Shown: positions 49,669 to 58,698, counted from the first letter of the stretch. The stretch: 64,000 nucleotides of DNA from Streptomyces luteogriseus (GCF_014205055.1 NZ_JACHMS010000001.1:4712001-4776000), one strand, 5' to 3'. Notes: generated by a model from the sequence alone, not told the origin. Numbers and translations are program-made.

Positions 49669-49684
49669 ATTGGACTAGACCTGT
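49669..49684. promoter_or_regulatory. Possible dre site upstream of cutC
   Basis: ATTGGACTAGACCTGT: the core TGGACTAGACCT matches the dre core TGGTCTAGACCA at 10 of 12 positions. It lies 50 bp upstream of the cutC start, in the promoter position. Of the four dre-like sites this is the least expected by function. Confidence 0.45.
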
Positions 49685-49734
49685 CGCAACCGTCAGGCGT
49701 CCGTACGCCGACGCCATGCCGACGAAGGGGCCCC

Positions 49735-50427
49735 ATGAGCAAGCGTGCAGTCCTGGAGGTGATCGCCCTCGGCGTCGAGGACGCGGTCGCCGCCCAGGCG
49801 GGAGGCGCGGACCGCCTCGAGCTGGTCAGCGACATGGCGGCCGACGGGCTCAGCCCGTCGGCCGCCACCGTCGCGGGGATCCGGCGTGCGGTCGACATCT
49901 CCCTGCGGGTGATGATCCGTCTGGCGGACGGGTTCGCGGCGGGGGATGTCGAACGGCTCGCCGGTACGGCCGCGGAGTTGCGGGAGGCCGGGGCGTCGGA
50001 GTTCGTGCTGGGCTTCCTTGACGCGGGGCGCGCGGTTGATCTCGCGGCCGTGGAGCGGGTGGTCGCCGTTCTGGACGGAAGCCCGTGGACGTTCCACCGG
50101 GCGATCGACCGGGCCTCCGACCGGGACGCCCTGCGCAAGCAGCTGGACGGGATGCCGGGGCTGGACACGTACCTGACGGCCGGGGCCTCCGGTGGGGTCG
50201 ACGAGGGGCTGCCCGTGCTGCTCGCGGAGGCGGCCCGGCAGGGAGAGCCGGGGTACGAGCAGCATCTCCTGGTGGGGGGCGGGCTCCGGCTCGACCACGT
50301 GCCGACGCTGCTGACGGCCGGGGTCGACGGCTTCCACATCGGCGGAGCGGCTCGGCCTGGGGGTTGGGAGGCGCCGGTGTCGGCGGATGCCGTCGCACGG
50401 TGGCGGGCCGCCCTGGACGCCGTCTGA
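49735..50427 (+). CDS. cutC: CutC-family protein
   Basis: 230 residues, a TIM barrel full length for CutC. Signatures are LEVIALGVEDAVAAQAGGAD (6-25), RLELVSDMAADGLSPS (about 26-41), FVLGFLDAGRAVD, and TFHRAIDRASD (about 117-127). CutC was named for copper homeostasis, but the biochemical role is uncertain and an amidohydrolase/isomerase-like sugar function has been suggested. A dre-like site upstream hints at a link to amino-sugar regulation. ATG 49735 follows an AAGGGGCCCC ribosome region. Confidence 0.93.
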   Translation: MSKRAVLEVIALGVEDAVAAQAGGADRLELVSDMAADGLSPSAATVAGIRRAVDISLRVMIRLADGFAAGDVERLAGTAAELREAGASEFVLGFLDAGRAVDLAAVERVVAVLDGSPWTFHRAIDRASDRDALRKQLDGMPGLDTYLTAGASGGVDEGLPVLLAEAARQGEPGYEQHLLVGGGLRLDHVPTLLTAGVDGFHIGGAARPGGWEAPVSADAVARWRAALDAV

Positions 50428-50530
50428 ACTGCCATGTCCCCGACGGGCGACGGCAGTTCGCCGTCCCGCGTTTGTCCACGTTGCCTCTGTACCCGGAAGC
50501 AGGGGCCGTGTCCGTGCGTTGTGCCGTTGC

Positions 50531-52147
50531 ATGAGCCTGCGCTTCTCATTGATGGGTCCGGTACGAGCCTGGCGCGACGAAGAGGAGGTCGAACTGGGGC
50601 CGCGCCAGCAGCGGGCAGTGCTGGCGGCGTTGCTGCTGAACAACGGCATCCGGCTGAGCAACGATCAGTTGATCAACATGGTCTGGGACAACCCGACGCC
50701 GAGCGCGGTGATGGCGTTACGGACATACGTGTACAAGATCCGCAAGACGCTTCCGGAGCTGAACCTGAAGTCCAGGGACGGGGGGTACACGGTCCGCGCG
50801 GAGATCGTCGAAGACTGCCGCGGAGAGCCCTTGGAAGGCCTCAGGAGTGCCTACTTCGACGCGCAACGGGTGCGGCTCGGCGACCACCGGCTCAAGGCGC
50901 GGGAGGACTGCCTCGAACGTGAACTCGACGTGCTGGAGCTGCAGAAGCACGTCGCCGCCTTCCCGCTCAGGGAACGACCGCGCGCTCTCCTGATGCGCGC
51001 GCTCTACCTGGAGGGCAGGCAGGGCGAAGCACTTGACCACTTCCACCGGGCGCGCGCACTCCTCAACGAGGAGCTCGGCCTGGAACCAGGACCCGAGCTG
51101 CGCGAGGTCCACGCGCGGATCCTCAACGGCGAACTCACCCCGCCGCGCAGGCCGGAGCAGCTGCTGCCGGATCTGACCGACTTCACCGGCCGCGCCGAGG
51201 AGATCGCGCAGGCTCTGAGGACGCTGCCGGACACCGTGGGCATCACCGGTATGCGGGGCAGCGGCAAGACCGCGCTGGCCACCCGGATCGGCCACCTCGT
51301 CAAGGGCCGCTTCCCGGACGGGCAGATCTTCGTCAGGGGCGGGGACGTCGCGGGCGAGCTGTTGCGTGCGGTCGGCGTGGAGAACCCCACCGGCGACAGA
51401 GCCGCACTGTGGCGGGAGAAGGCGCGCGGCAAGCGTTTCCTGGTCGTGGCCGACGACGTGCAGGACGCGGCGGCCGTACGCGATCTCGCCACGCCCGGCT
51501 CGGCGATGATTCTCACGAGTGTCCGCCGGCTGAACGAGCTGCCGGGGGTGACCTGGCTGGAGATCGCCGGGCTGACCGGGAGGGAGGCGCGGGAGTTCTT
51601 CCGCAAGGTCCTCGGCCCGGTACGCGCGGACGCGGAATCCGAGCAGGTTGAGGTGCTGCTGGAACGCCTCTCGCGACTGCCGCACCCGATCAGGGTGATC
51701 GGCGGCCGGCTCAGCTCGCGTCCGCACTGGACGATCGAGATGATGCTGCTCCAGATGGAGCGGAGCAGCAGGCTCACCAACGTGGTCCCGCCCGACTGCG
51801 TCGCGATGCTGGCCCCGTTGATCGAGGCCGAGAAGCAGCTGAGCGATCCGGAACGGCACATGCTCTCGTGCTTCGCGCGCCAGGATGCCGAGGTGATCGA
51901 CAGTCACGAGGCGGCGGAGATGTCCGGGGGGGACCCCGGCGAGATCGAGCTGGTGCTGGAATCGCTCGCGGACGTGCATCTGATCGAGCCGCTCGTACTC
52001 GGCCGCTATCGGCTGCCGCAGTTCGTGCGCCTCTGCTTCAGGCTGCACGCGGCGGCTTTCTCACCATCCGACCATGGCGTACCTGACCATGGCGTACCTG
52101 ACCATGTGGTGCCTGACCAGGCGGTATATGCGGAAGTTATGCTCTGA
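50531..52147 (+). CDS. SARP-type regulator with NB-ARC domain
   Basis: 538 residues. The OmpR-type winged helix (about 1-95, VLAALLLNNGIRLSNDQLI) and the BTAD domain (about 100-210, LEGRQGEALDHFHRARALLN) are the AfsR/SARP activator module. An NB-ARC/STAND ATPase (about 225-430) has P-loop GMRGSGKTAL near 240 and a Walker B-like FLVVADDV. There is no TPR sensor region; the protein stops after the ATPase with a degenerate tail encoded by a 15-bp tandem repeat. It likely activates a nearby or distant target. No biosynthetic cluster lies in the window. It follows cutC by 103 bp. Confidence 0.88.
   Translation: MSLRFSLMGPVRAWRDEEEVELGPRQQRAVLAALLLNNGIRLSNDQLINMVWDNPTPSAVMALRTYVYKIRKTLPELNLKSRDGGYTVRAEIVEDCRGEPLEGLRSAYFDAQRVRLGDHRLKAREDCLERELDVLELQKHVAAFPLRERPRALLMRALYLEGRQGEALDHFHRARALLNEELGLEPGPELREVHARILNGELTPPRRPEQLLPDLTDFTGRAEEIAQALRTLPDTVGITGMRGSGKTALATRIGHLVKGRFPDGQIFVRGGDVAGELLRAVGVENPTGDRAALWREKARGKRFLVVADDVQDAAAVRDLATPGSAMILTSVRRLNELPGVTWLEIAGLTGREAREFFRKVLGPVRADAESEQVEVLLERLSRLPHPIRVIGGRLSSRPHWTIEMMLLQMERSSRLTNVVPPDCVAMLAPLIEAEKQLSDPERHMLSCFARQDAEVIDSHEAAEMSGGDPGEIELVLESLADVHLIEPLVLGRYRLPQFVRLCFRLHAAAFSPSDHGVPDHGVPDHVVPDQAVYAEVML
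52070..52129. repeat. Four-unit 15-bp tandem repeat at the 3' end of the SARP gene
   Basis: Units start at 52070, 52085, 52100 and 52115. The first two are identical (GACCATGGCGTACCT), the third has three changes and the fourth is degenerate. Each encodes DH(G/V)VP-like pentapeptides, so copy number can change without shifting frame. Confidence 0.85.
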
Positions 52148-52174
52148 CGATCCGGCGCGGCCAAGTTGGCCGAC

Positions 52175-52915
52175 ATGACAACCAACGAACTGCAGGACAA
52201 GAAGGCACTCGTCACCGGCGCCACGTCGGGCATCGGCCGCGCGATCGCGGTCAAGCTCGCGGAGGCGGGAGCCACCGTCTATGTGACCGGGCGCAGGGCC
52301 GAGCTCGGCAAGGAGACCGTCGAGCTGATCGAGCGGGCGGGCGGCACGGGCCACTTCGTCGTCGCGGACGTCGCGAACATCGACGACGTCCGCAGGCTCG
52401 CCGAGGAGGTCGGCGAGGTGGACGTGCTCGTGAACAACGCCGGCATCTTCCCGTTCTCGACGACCCCCGAGCAACCGCTCGACAGCTACGACCGGGTGTT
52501 CGACGTCAATGTCCGTGCGACCTACTTCCTGACGGCCGCGCTCGTGCCGGCCATGGTGGCGAAGGGGAAGGGCACGATCGTCAACGTGTCGTCGGTCGCC
52601 GGGCAGATCGGCACCCCGTTCGGCTCCGCCTACAACGCCACCAAGGCCGCGATGGACGCGCTGACCCGGTCGTGGGCCGTCGAGTTCGGCGCGGCGGGCG
52701 TGCGCGTCAACTCCGTGGCGCCCGGCCCGATCCGCACCGACATGGCCGTCGAAACGGTGGGCGAGATGTTCGACGAGTTCAGCCGGAACACGCCGCTCGC
52801 CCGCGCCGGCGAGCCCGAGGAGATCGCCGAGGCCGTGGCGTTCCTGGCTTCCGACAAGGCCGGCTACATCACCGGCGCGGTGCTCGCCGCCGACGGGGGC
52901 TACGTCGCGACCTGA
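52175..52915 (+). CDS. SDR-family NAD(P)-dependent oxidoreductase
   Basis: 246 residues from ATG 52175 (MTTNELQDKK). Rossmann motif TGATSGIGRAIA (about 14-25), NNAGIFPFS (about 88-96), the catalytic Ser in VNVSSVAGQIG, and the active-site YNATKAAM (Tyr-x3-Lys, about 153-160), ending in ITGAVLAADGGYVAT. The TGRRAE segment after beta-2 favours NADP. A classical 3-ketoacyl-reductase-type SDR; the substrate is unknown. It follows the SARP gene by 27 bp and may be its target. Confidence 0.92.
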   Translation: MTTNELQDKKALVTGATSGIGRAIAVKLAEAGATVYVTGRRAELGKETVELIERAGGTGHFVVADVANIDDVRRLAEEVGEVDVLVNNAGIFPFSTTPEQPLDSYDRVFDVNVRATYFLTAALVPAMVAKGKGTIVNVSSVAGQIGTPFGSAYNATKAAMDALTRSWAVEFGAAGVRVNSVAPGPIRTDMAVETVGEMFDEFSRNTPLARAGEPEEIAEAVAFLASDKAGYITGAVLAADGGYVAT

Positions 52916-52919
52916 GCGG

Positions 52920-54959
52920 TCACGCCAGCTGCGGCGGCAGCCCGGCCGTGTGCGTGACGATCAGACCCGACACCGCTCGCGTCAGCGCCACGTACAGCCG
53001 CCGCAGCCCCGTCCGTTCGTCCGGCTCGCCGTCGACCACGGCCTGGGGTTCGTCCAGGACGACGTAGTCGTACTCCAGGCCCTTCGCGAGGGACGCCGGG
53101 ACCAGGGTCAGGCGGGTGTCCATGGTCGTCTCCTCACCGGGGCCGAGGTACGGGATCCCGGCCTGCTCGAGGGCCCCCGCCAGCTCCGGGACGCGGGCGT
53201 CCGCCGCGATCAGGCCCGTCGAGCCCTCGTGGCGCAGCAGTTCGCGACAGGCCTCGACCACGTCCTTCGGGCCGGAGACCGGCCGCACCTCGAAGTGGCC
53301 CGGGTTCTCGCGGATCGAGACGACCGGGGTGAGCCCGGGGGCGATGTGCGGGAGCAGCCGGGAGGCGTAGGTGATGACGTCCGTCGGGACGCGGAAACCG
53401 GCCGTCAGCTCCTCCACCAGCGCCTCCGGCTTGCCCAGGTGCGTCAGCGCCTCCTGCCAGTTCCGGGTCGCCCACGGCGTCGTGCCCTGCGCCAGGTCGC
53501 CGAGGACGGTCGCGCTGCCGGTGGTGCAGCGGCGGCCGACCGCCCGGTACTGCATGGGGGAGAGGTCCTGCGCCTCGTCGAGGACGACATGCCCGAGGGA
53601 GTGCGTGCGCTGGATCAGGTCCGTGGCCTCGTCGATCAGGACGGCGTCCGCCGCCGACCACTTGGCCGACTTCACGCTGCGTGCCGGCTTCGCCCAGAGG
53701 ATCGCCTTCTGCTCGTCCGCGTCGAGGATTCCCTCGGCGTGCGCCGCGAGGAACTCCGCGTCCGACAGCAGCCGCAGCACCAGCTTCGCCGGGTCGACCG
53801 CCGGCCAGACCGCCTTCACCGCCGCCTTGACCGCGCTGTTGCGGGCCACCGCGTCCTGCACCCGGTCGTCCGGCGCCTCACCCGACCGTTCCATCTGCAC
53901 CAGCACGGCGTGCGCGATGCGCTGCGGCAGGGCCTCGCGGGCGGCGCCGTAGCGGATGTCCCGGTCGAGCAACTCGCGGACGAGCTCCTCCAGTTCGTAC
54001 GCCGGTACCCGCCAGCGGCGGGAGCCGCGCACGACCACGACCGGCTCGACGGGCATCGTGACGTGCGCGTAGAGGGCCCGGCGCAGCACCCGCGCCAGCC
54101 GGGCGTCGCCCTTGACCACGGCGGCTCGCGCGTCGTCCGTGCCCTTGATCTCGACGTGGGCGACGAGGTCGTCGACGGTCGCCTGCTGCACGGTCAACTC
54201 GCCCAGCGCGGGCAGCACTTGCTCGATGTAGTGCAGGAAGGACCGGTTCGGCCCGATGACCAGTGTGCCGGTGCGGGCGAGGCGCTCGCGGTGGGCGTAG
54301 AGGAGGTAGGCGACCCGGTGCAGGCCGACGGCCGTCTTCCCGGTGCCCGGGCCCCCTTGCACGCACACCGTGCCGGAGAGGCCGGACCGGACGATCTCGT
54401 CCTGCTCCGGCTGGATCGTCGCGACGATGTCCCGCATCGGACCGACGCGCGGCCGCTCGATCTCCTGCTGGAGCAACTTGCTGGTCCGGGCCGCCTCCGC
54501 CGGGTCCGACAGGTGCTCGTCCTCGTACGCCGTGATGTCGCCGCGCGTGTAGCCGAAGCGGCGGCGCAGCGCGACGTCCATCGGGTCCTTCTTGGAGGCG
54601 CGGTAGAACGGCTGCGAGACCGGTGCGCGCCAGTCGATGACCATGGGGTCGCCGTCGTGGTCGTGCACGTGCCGGCGTCCGATGTAGAAGCGCTCCCCCT
54701 GCGCCCCCTCGGCCTGCTCGGCGCCCGGCGCGCACAGGTAGTCGAGCCGGCCGAAGAACAGCGGGGTGTCGCTGAGGTCCGCGAGGGCCTTGATGCGCTC
54801 CTCGATCTGGCGGGCCAGCACCTCGGCGTTGACCCAGTTCGCGGTGACGTCGCTGATGTCGAGGGCCTCGACGTCCTCGCGCATGGCGCGCAGGGCGGAA
54901 CGGGACGCGGAGAGGTGGGAGCGCTCACGCGAGAGCGGGTCGTCGACGGGCGTGGACAA
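52920..54959 (-). CDS. helD: HelD-like UvrD/Rep-family helicase (RNA polymerase recycling factor)
   Basis: 679 residues from TTG 54959, which follows a CCGGAGGCACCCCC ribosome site. The N-terminal coiled-coil arm (about 1-75, SRERSHLSASRSALRAMRED) is followed by the SF1 ATPase with Walker A GGPGTGKTAVG (about 207-217), Walker B-like VVLDEAQDLSPMQ (about 458-470), and the C-terminal YDYVVLDEPQ and YVALTRAVSGL. HelD removes stalled RNA polymerase from DNA, and in actinobacteria can confer rifampicin tolerance. Convergent with the SDR gene, 4-bp gap. Confidence 0.9.
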   Translation of the reverse strand: MSTPVDDPLSRERSHLSASRSALRAMREDVEALDISDVTANWVNAEVLARQIEERIKALADLSDTPLFFGRLDYLCAPGAEQAEGAQGERFYIGRRHVHDHDGDPMVIDWRAPVSQPFYRASKKDPMDVALRRRFGYTRGDITAYEDEHLSDPAEAARTSKLLQQEIERPRVGPMRDIVATIQPEQDEIVRSGLSGTVCVQGGPGTGKTAVGLHRVAYLLYAHRERLARTGTLVIGPNRSFLHYIEQVLPALGELTVQQATVDDLVAHVEIKGTDDARAAVVKGDARLARVLRRALYAHVTMPVEPVVVVRGSRRWRVPAYELEELVRELLDRDIRYGAAREALPQRIAHAVLVQMERSGEAPDDRVQDAVARNSAVKAAVKAVWPAVDPAKLVLRLLSDAEFLAAHAEGILDADEQKAILWAKPARSVKSAKWSAADAVLIDEATDLIQRTHSLGHVVLDEAQDLSPMQYRAVGRRCTTGSATVLGDLAQGTTPWATRNWQEALTHLGKPEALVEELTAGFRVPTDVITYASRLLPHIAPGLTPVVSIRENPGHFEVRPVSGPKDVVEACRELLRHEGSTGLIAADARVPELAGALEQAGIPYLGPGEETTMDTRLTLVPASLAKGLEYDYVVLDEPQAVVDGEPDERTGLRRLYVALTRAVSGLIVTHTAGLPPQLA

Positions 54960-55247
54960 GGGGGTGCCTCCGGAGGGACCTGCTGAAGAGTGGGCGGTGA
55001 GATGCCGGCCGGTTTCCGTCCGGTCGGCGGCGCTCCGTGAGGGAGGCGGGCAAGAGCGGAGATCTTAGAGGAGCGGGGGCGCCGGTCGCCAACGGTTTTC
55101 TCAGCCCGTCCTCGCTCCCTCATCCCCTAGGGGACAGGGCCCTCCTCCCTCAGGGGAACGGGTCGCCCCATGGGCGTACGCGGACCGCCGCAAGGTTCGG
55201 TCCAGAGACCGACGCAGGCTTTACGGTCGAAAACGCACCATGGAGAC

Positions 55248-55439
55248 ATGAGCGCAGCAACCATCCACCCCGCCCCGGCACCGGGCCGCCCGCCCGGCGC
55301 CACCGCCGTGGCCGGCAGTCACCGCCACCGCCTCGGCGATGCCCTGCGCGCCGTCAAGGTCTTCGCGGGCGCCGCCTTCGACGTGGTCGTACTCGGTGAG
55401 TACGGAGAGGAAGTCGGCGTGGTCCGCCGCCGCAGGTAA
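55248..55439 (+). CDS. Small conserved Streptomyces protein (63 aa)
   Basis: ATG 55248 with a GGAGAC ribosome site. The Pro/Ala-rich N-terminus (MSAATIHPAPAPGRPP) precedes AVAGSHRHRLGDALRAVKVF and VVLGEYGEEVGVVRRRR. The predicted short helix (RAVKVFAGAAFDVVVLGE) is amphipathic and not clearly a membrane segment. I recognise the pattern as a common Streptomyces orphan but no function. Divergent from helD and convergent with the XPB gene (20-bp gap). Confidence 0.7.
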   Translation: MSAATIHPAPAPGRPPGATAVAGSHRHRLGDALRAVKVFAGAAFDVVVLGEYGEEVGVVRRRR

Positions 55440-55459
55440 CGGGCCCCGCCCCTCCTGGC

Positions 55460-57103
55460 TCAGCTCTCCGCCAGCAGCTCGTCCGCGTCCATGATCCGGT
55501 ACGCGTACCCCTGTTCCGCCAGGAACCGCTGGCGGTGGGCGGCGAAGTCCTGGTCGATGGTGTCCCGGGCGACCACCGAGTAGAAGTGCGCCTGGTGGCC
55601 GTCGGACTTGGGCCGCAGGACCCGGCCGAGGCGCTGGGCCTCCTCCTGCCGGGAGCCGAAGGTGCCCGAGACCTGGATGGCGACCGTCGCCTCCGGAAGG
55701 TCGATCGAGAAGTTCGCGACCTTGGACACGACGAGCACGCTGATCTCGCCCTCCCGGAAGGCGTCGAAGAGCTTCTCCCGCTGCGCGTTCGACGTCTCGC
55801 CCTTGATCACGGGCGCGCCCAGATGCTCCCCGAGCTCGTCGAGCTGGTCGATGTACTGGCCGATGACCAGGATCTGCTGCCCGGCGAAGCGGCGGACGAT
55901 GGCCTCCGTGACCTTGCGCTTGGTCGCGGTCGTCGCGCAGAAGCGGTACTTCTCCTCCGTCTCGGCCGTGGCGTACGCGAGCCGCTCGGCGTCCGTCAGA
56001 TTGACCCGGACCTCGACGCAGTCGGCGGGCGCGATGTAGCCCTGCGCCTCGATCTCCTTCCACGGCGCGTCGAACCGCTTGGGCCCGATCAGGGAGAACA
56101 CGTCGGACTCCCGGCCGTCCTCGCGCACCAGGGTGGCGGTCAGGCCGAGCCGCCGCCGGGCCTGGAGGTCGGCGGTGAACTTGAAGACCGGCGCGGGCAG
56201 CAGGTGCACCTCGTCGTAGACGATCAGGCCCCAGTCCCGTGAGTCGAACAGCTCCAGGTGCGGGTAGACGCCCTTCCGCCGGGTCGTCAGCACCTGGTAC
56301 GTGGCGATCGTGACGGGCCGGATCTCCTTCTTCGTCCCGCTGTACTCGCCGATCTCCTCCTCGGTGAGCGAGGTCCGCTTCACCAGCTCGTGCTTCCACT
56401 GCCGGGCGGAGACGGTGTTCGTGACGAGGATGAGGGTGGTCGACTTCGCCTGGGCCATCGACCCGGCCCCGACCAGCGTCTTCCCGGCGCCACAGGGCAG
56501 GACGACGACGCCCGAGCCGCCGTGCCAGAAGTTCTCCACGGCCTGCTTCTGGTACGGCCGCAGCGCCCAGCCGTCCTCGGCCAGCTCGATCTCGTGCGCC
56601 TCGCCGTCGACGTACCCGGCGAGGTCCTCGGCCGGCCAGCCCAGCTTCAGCAGCGTCTGCTTGATCTGCCCGCGCTCGGAAGGGTGCACGACGACCGTGT
56701 CCGGGTCGATGCGGGCCCCCACCAGCGGCGTGACCCGCTTCGATCTGAGGATCTCCTCCAGCACCGGGCGGTCGGTGGTGGTCAGCACCAGCCCGTGCGC
56801 CGGGTGCTTGGAGAGGGTGAGACGGCCGTAGCGGTCCATCGTCTCGGCGATGTCGACGAGCAGCGCGTGCGGCACGGGGTAGCGGCTGTACTGCACGAGC
56901 GCGTCCACGACCTGCTCGGCGTCGTGGCCCGCCGCGCGGGCGTTCCACAGGCCCAGCGGGGTGACGCGGTAGGTGTGGATGTGCTCCGGCGCCCGCTCCA
57001 GTTCCGCGAACGGGGCGATGGACCGGCGGCAGTCGTCGGCCTGCTCGTGGTCGACTTCCAGGAGCAGGGTCTTGTCGGACTGGACGATCAGCGGACCATT
57101 CAC
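55460..57103 (-). CDS. XPB/Ssl2-type DNA repair helicase
   Basis: 547 residues from GTG 57103 (VNGPLIVQSDKTLLLEVDHE). The N-terminal XPB-specific domain (about 1-165) contains GLVLTTTDRPVLEEILRSK. The SF2 core has Walker A LPCGAGKTLVGAG (about 205-217), VYDEVHLLPAP (DEVH box, about 294-304), LGLTATLVREDGRE (motif III, with the RED motif), and the C-terminal QEEAQRLGRVLRPK (motif VI). A 3'-5' helicase in bacterial nucleotide repair. A large XPB/Ssl2-N-like protein is encoded on the same strand about 2 kb away. Confidence 0.93.
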   Translation of the reverse strand: MNGPLIVQSDKTLLLEVDHEQADDCRRSIAPFAELERAPEHIHTYRVTPLGLWNARAAGHDAEQVVDALVQYSRYPVPHALLVDIAETMDRYGRLTLSKHPAHGLVLTTTDRPVLEEILRSKRVTPLVGARIDPDTVVVHPSERGQIKQTLLKLGWPAEDLAGYVDGEAHEIELAEDGWALRPYQKQAVENFWHGGSGVVVLPCGAGKTLVGAGSMAQAKSTTLILVTNTVSARQWKHELVKRTSLTEEEIGEYSGTKKEIRPVTIATYQVLTTRRKGVYPHLELFDSRDWGLIVYDEVHLLPAPVFKFTADLQARRRLGLTATLVREDGRESDVFSLIGPKRFDAPWKEIEAQGYIAPADCVEVRVNLTDAERLAYATAETEEKYRFCATTATKRKVTEAIVRRFAGQQILVIGQYIDQLDELGEHLGAPVIKGETSNAQREKLFDAFREGEISVLVVSKVANFSIDLPEATVAIQVSGTFGSRQEEAQRLGRVLRPKSDGHQAHFYSVVARDTIDQDFAAHRQRFLAEQGYAYRIMDADELLAES

Positions 57104-57284
57104 GCGCGGCACCCTTTCTGCGGCCGGAGGACTCGGACGGCTCGACAGCGCGACGCCTCGGCCAAACGTCCAGTGTGCCTGATCGACCGGGTCGGGTGGT
57201 GTGATCTGCGCGTCCGGTCGTACTGAATGCCTATTCATCCCAACGTGTGGTGTGAATTCAGTTTTTCCATCGCGGCCCCGAAGA

Positions 57285-58532
57285 ATGGCGAGGGTGCAGA
57301 ACCCGACGACCACCACGCTGGGCTACGCCCTGTTCGCCACCCGCTGGCTCCAGGCCCCGCTGTACTTCGGGCTGGTGGCCGCCCAGGGCGTCTACGTCTA
57401 CAAGTTCTTCAAGGAGCTGTGGACCTTAATCCTGATGTGCGTGAGCGGGCACGCCACCGAGACGTACGTGATGCTCGCCGTGCTCAAGCTGGTCGACGTC
57501 GTCATGATCGCCAACCTGCTGATCATGGTGATCGTCGGCGGCTACGAGACGTTCGTCTCGCGCATCGGCCTCCAGGGCCACCGTGACCAGCCCGAATGGC
57601 TCTCCCACGTCAACTCCAACGTACTGAAGGTCAAGCTCGCCACGGCGATCGTGGGCATCTCCTCCGTGCACCTGCTCCAGATGTTCGTGGACGTCCACCA
57701 CACGTCCCACCACGCCCTGTTGTGGGGGACGGTGATCCACATGGCGTTCATCGCGTCGGCGGCGATCCTCGCCTACATGTCGGGGCCGATGGTCGCCCAG
57801 ACGGACCGCGCCCACGGCGACCGTTCCCCGTCCGCACCGGCCGAGGCCGCCCGCCCCCAGGAGCACGGGCACACGGGCCGGCGGCAGGAGAAGCCGGACC
57901 CCGAGACCCCGGCCGCCCCGCCCGCCCTCCCGCGACAGCCCGAACCGGACGCCGACGCCGAGGCCCGCATCCGCGCCGCCGGGTTCCCCGCGCGCAAGCT
58001 GCTGGAGGACTTCGACGAGCAGCACCCCCGGGGCTTCGACCGGGAGGCCGTGGCGCGGCTCGGCAAGGCGGACTTCGTCACCGCCCGGCGCAACGTGGTC
58101 CTCGTCGGCCCGACCGGCACCGGCAAGACTCATCTGGCCGTCGCCCTGGGCGTCCGTGCGTGCCAGGCCGGGCACCGCGTGCTGTTCGCGACCGCCGCCG
58201 AGTGGGCTGCCCGGCTCGCGGACGCCCGGGCCGCCGGCCGGCTCGACGCGGAGCTGACCGCCCTCGACGATCACCCCCTCCTGATCGTCGACGAGGTCGG
58301 CTACACGCCCCTCGACCCGGCGACGGCGGGCCTGTTCTTCCAGCTCGTCGCCCACCGCTATGAACGGGCCTCGCTGATCGTCACCAGCGACCGGCCGCTC
58401 GGCCGCTGGGACGAGGTCTTCGGCCCGTCCGCCCCGGCGCTGACGGACCGGCTCGCCCATCACGCCGACGTCGTGCGGCTGGACGGGGACAGCTACCGGA
58501 CGCGCCGCGCTACTTCAACGTGGGCAGACTGA
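57285..58532 (+). CDS. UPF0114 (YqhA) membrane protein fused to an IstB-like ATPase
   Basis: 415 residues from ATG 57285. Residues about 1-175 are a full UPF0114 membrane domain with three or four helices (LFATRWLQAPLYFGLVAAQG, LVDVVMIANLLIMVIVGGYE, LATAIVGISSVHLLQMFVDV). A charged Pro-rich linker (175-235) leads to an IstB/DnaC-like AAA+ domain (about 235-410) with P-loop GPTGTGKTHLAVALG (near 275-289), LLIVDEVGYTPLDP (Walker B) and LTDRLAHHADVVRLDGDSYR. IstB proteins are the helper ATPases of IS21 transposases, but no istA, terminal repeats or target duplication are visible. The frame is open across the junction. UPF0114 function is unknown. Confidence 0.85.
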   Translation: MARVQNPTTTTLGYALFATRWLQAPLYFGLVAAQGVYVYKFFKELWTLILMCVSGHATETYVMLAVLKLVDVVMIANLLIMVIVGGYETFVSRIGLQGHRDQPEWLSHVNSNVLKVKLATAIVGISSVHLLQMFVDVHHTSHHALLWGTVIHMAFIASAAILAYMSGPMVAQTDRAHGDRSPSAPAEAARPQEHGHTGRRQEKPDPETPAAPPALPRQPEPDADAEARIRAAGFPARKLLEDFDEQHPRGFDREAVARLGKADFVTARRNVVLVGPTGTGKTHLAVALGVRACQAGHRVLFATAAEWAARLADARAAGRLDAELTALDDHPLLIVDEVGYTPLDPATAGLFFQLVAHRYERASLIVTSDRPLGRWDEVFGPSAPALTDRLAHHADVVRLDGDSYRTRRATSTWAD

Positions 58533-58698
58533 CGTTCTGGATCAACGGCCCTTCGACGGTGACCCCCTCGGTGACCAGCGGCTCCACGGCGGCGACCGGC
58601 AGGGGCAGGGGCAGCGCGGGGGCCGCTGCGGCGGAGGGCGCGAGCGCCCCCACGAGCGCGACGGCACAGAGGGCGGCGGCGGGCAGGTTCTCACGCAT
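58510..58698 (-). CDS. Small secreted peptide (62 aa)
   Basis: ATG 58698 (MRENLPAAALCAVALVGALA), with a signal peptide ending near PSAAAAPA and a mature part of about 35 residues rich in Leu/Pro/Val that ends GPLIQNVSLPTLK. No cysteines in the mature part. Its 3' end overlaps the 3' end of the UPF0114-IstB gene by 23 bp in convergent orientation. I do not recognise the family, though small Val/Leu-rich secreted proteins such as rodlins and chaplins are common in Streptomyces; it lacks the chaplin motif. Confidence 0.62.
   Translation of the reverse strand: MRENLPAAALCAVALVGALAPSAAAAPALPLPLPVAAVEPLVTEGVTVEGPLIQNVSLPTLK

Noticed and set aside
50531-52915. A secondary-metabolite cluster around the SARP regulator
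   Set aside because: The only plausible enzyme nearby is one SDR; there are no synthases, carrier proteins, transporters or resistance genes in the vicinity.
57960-58532. An intact IS21 element suggested by the IstB domain
   Set aside because: There is no istA transposase, no terminal inverted repeats and no target duplication, and the ATPase is fused to a membrane domain.
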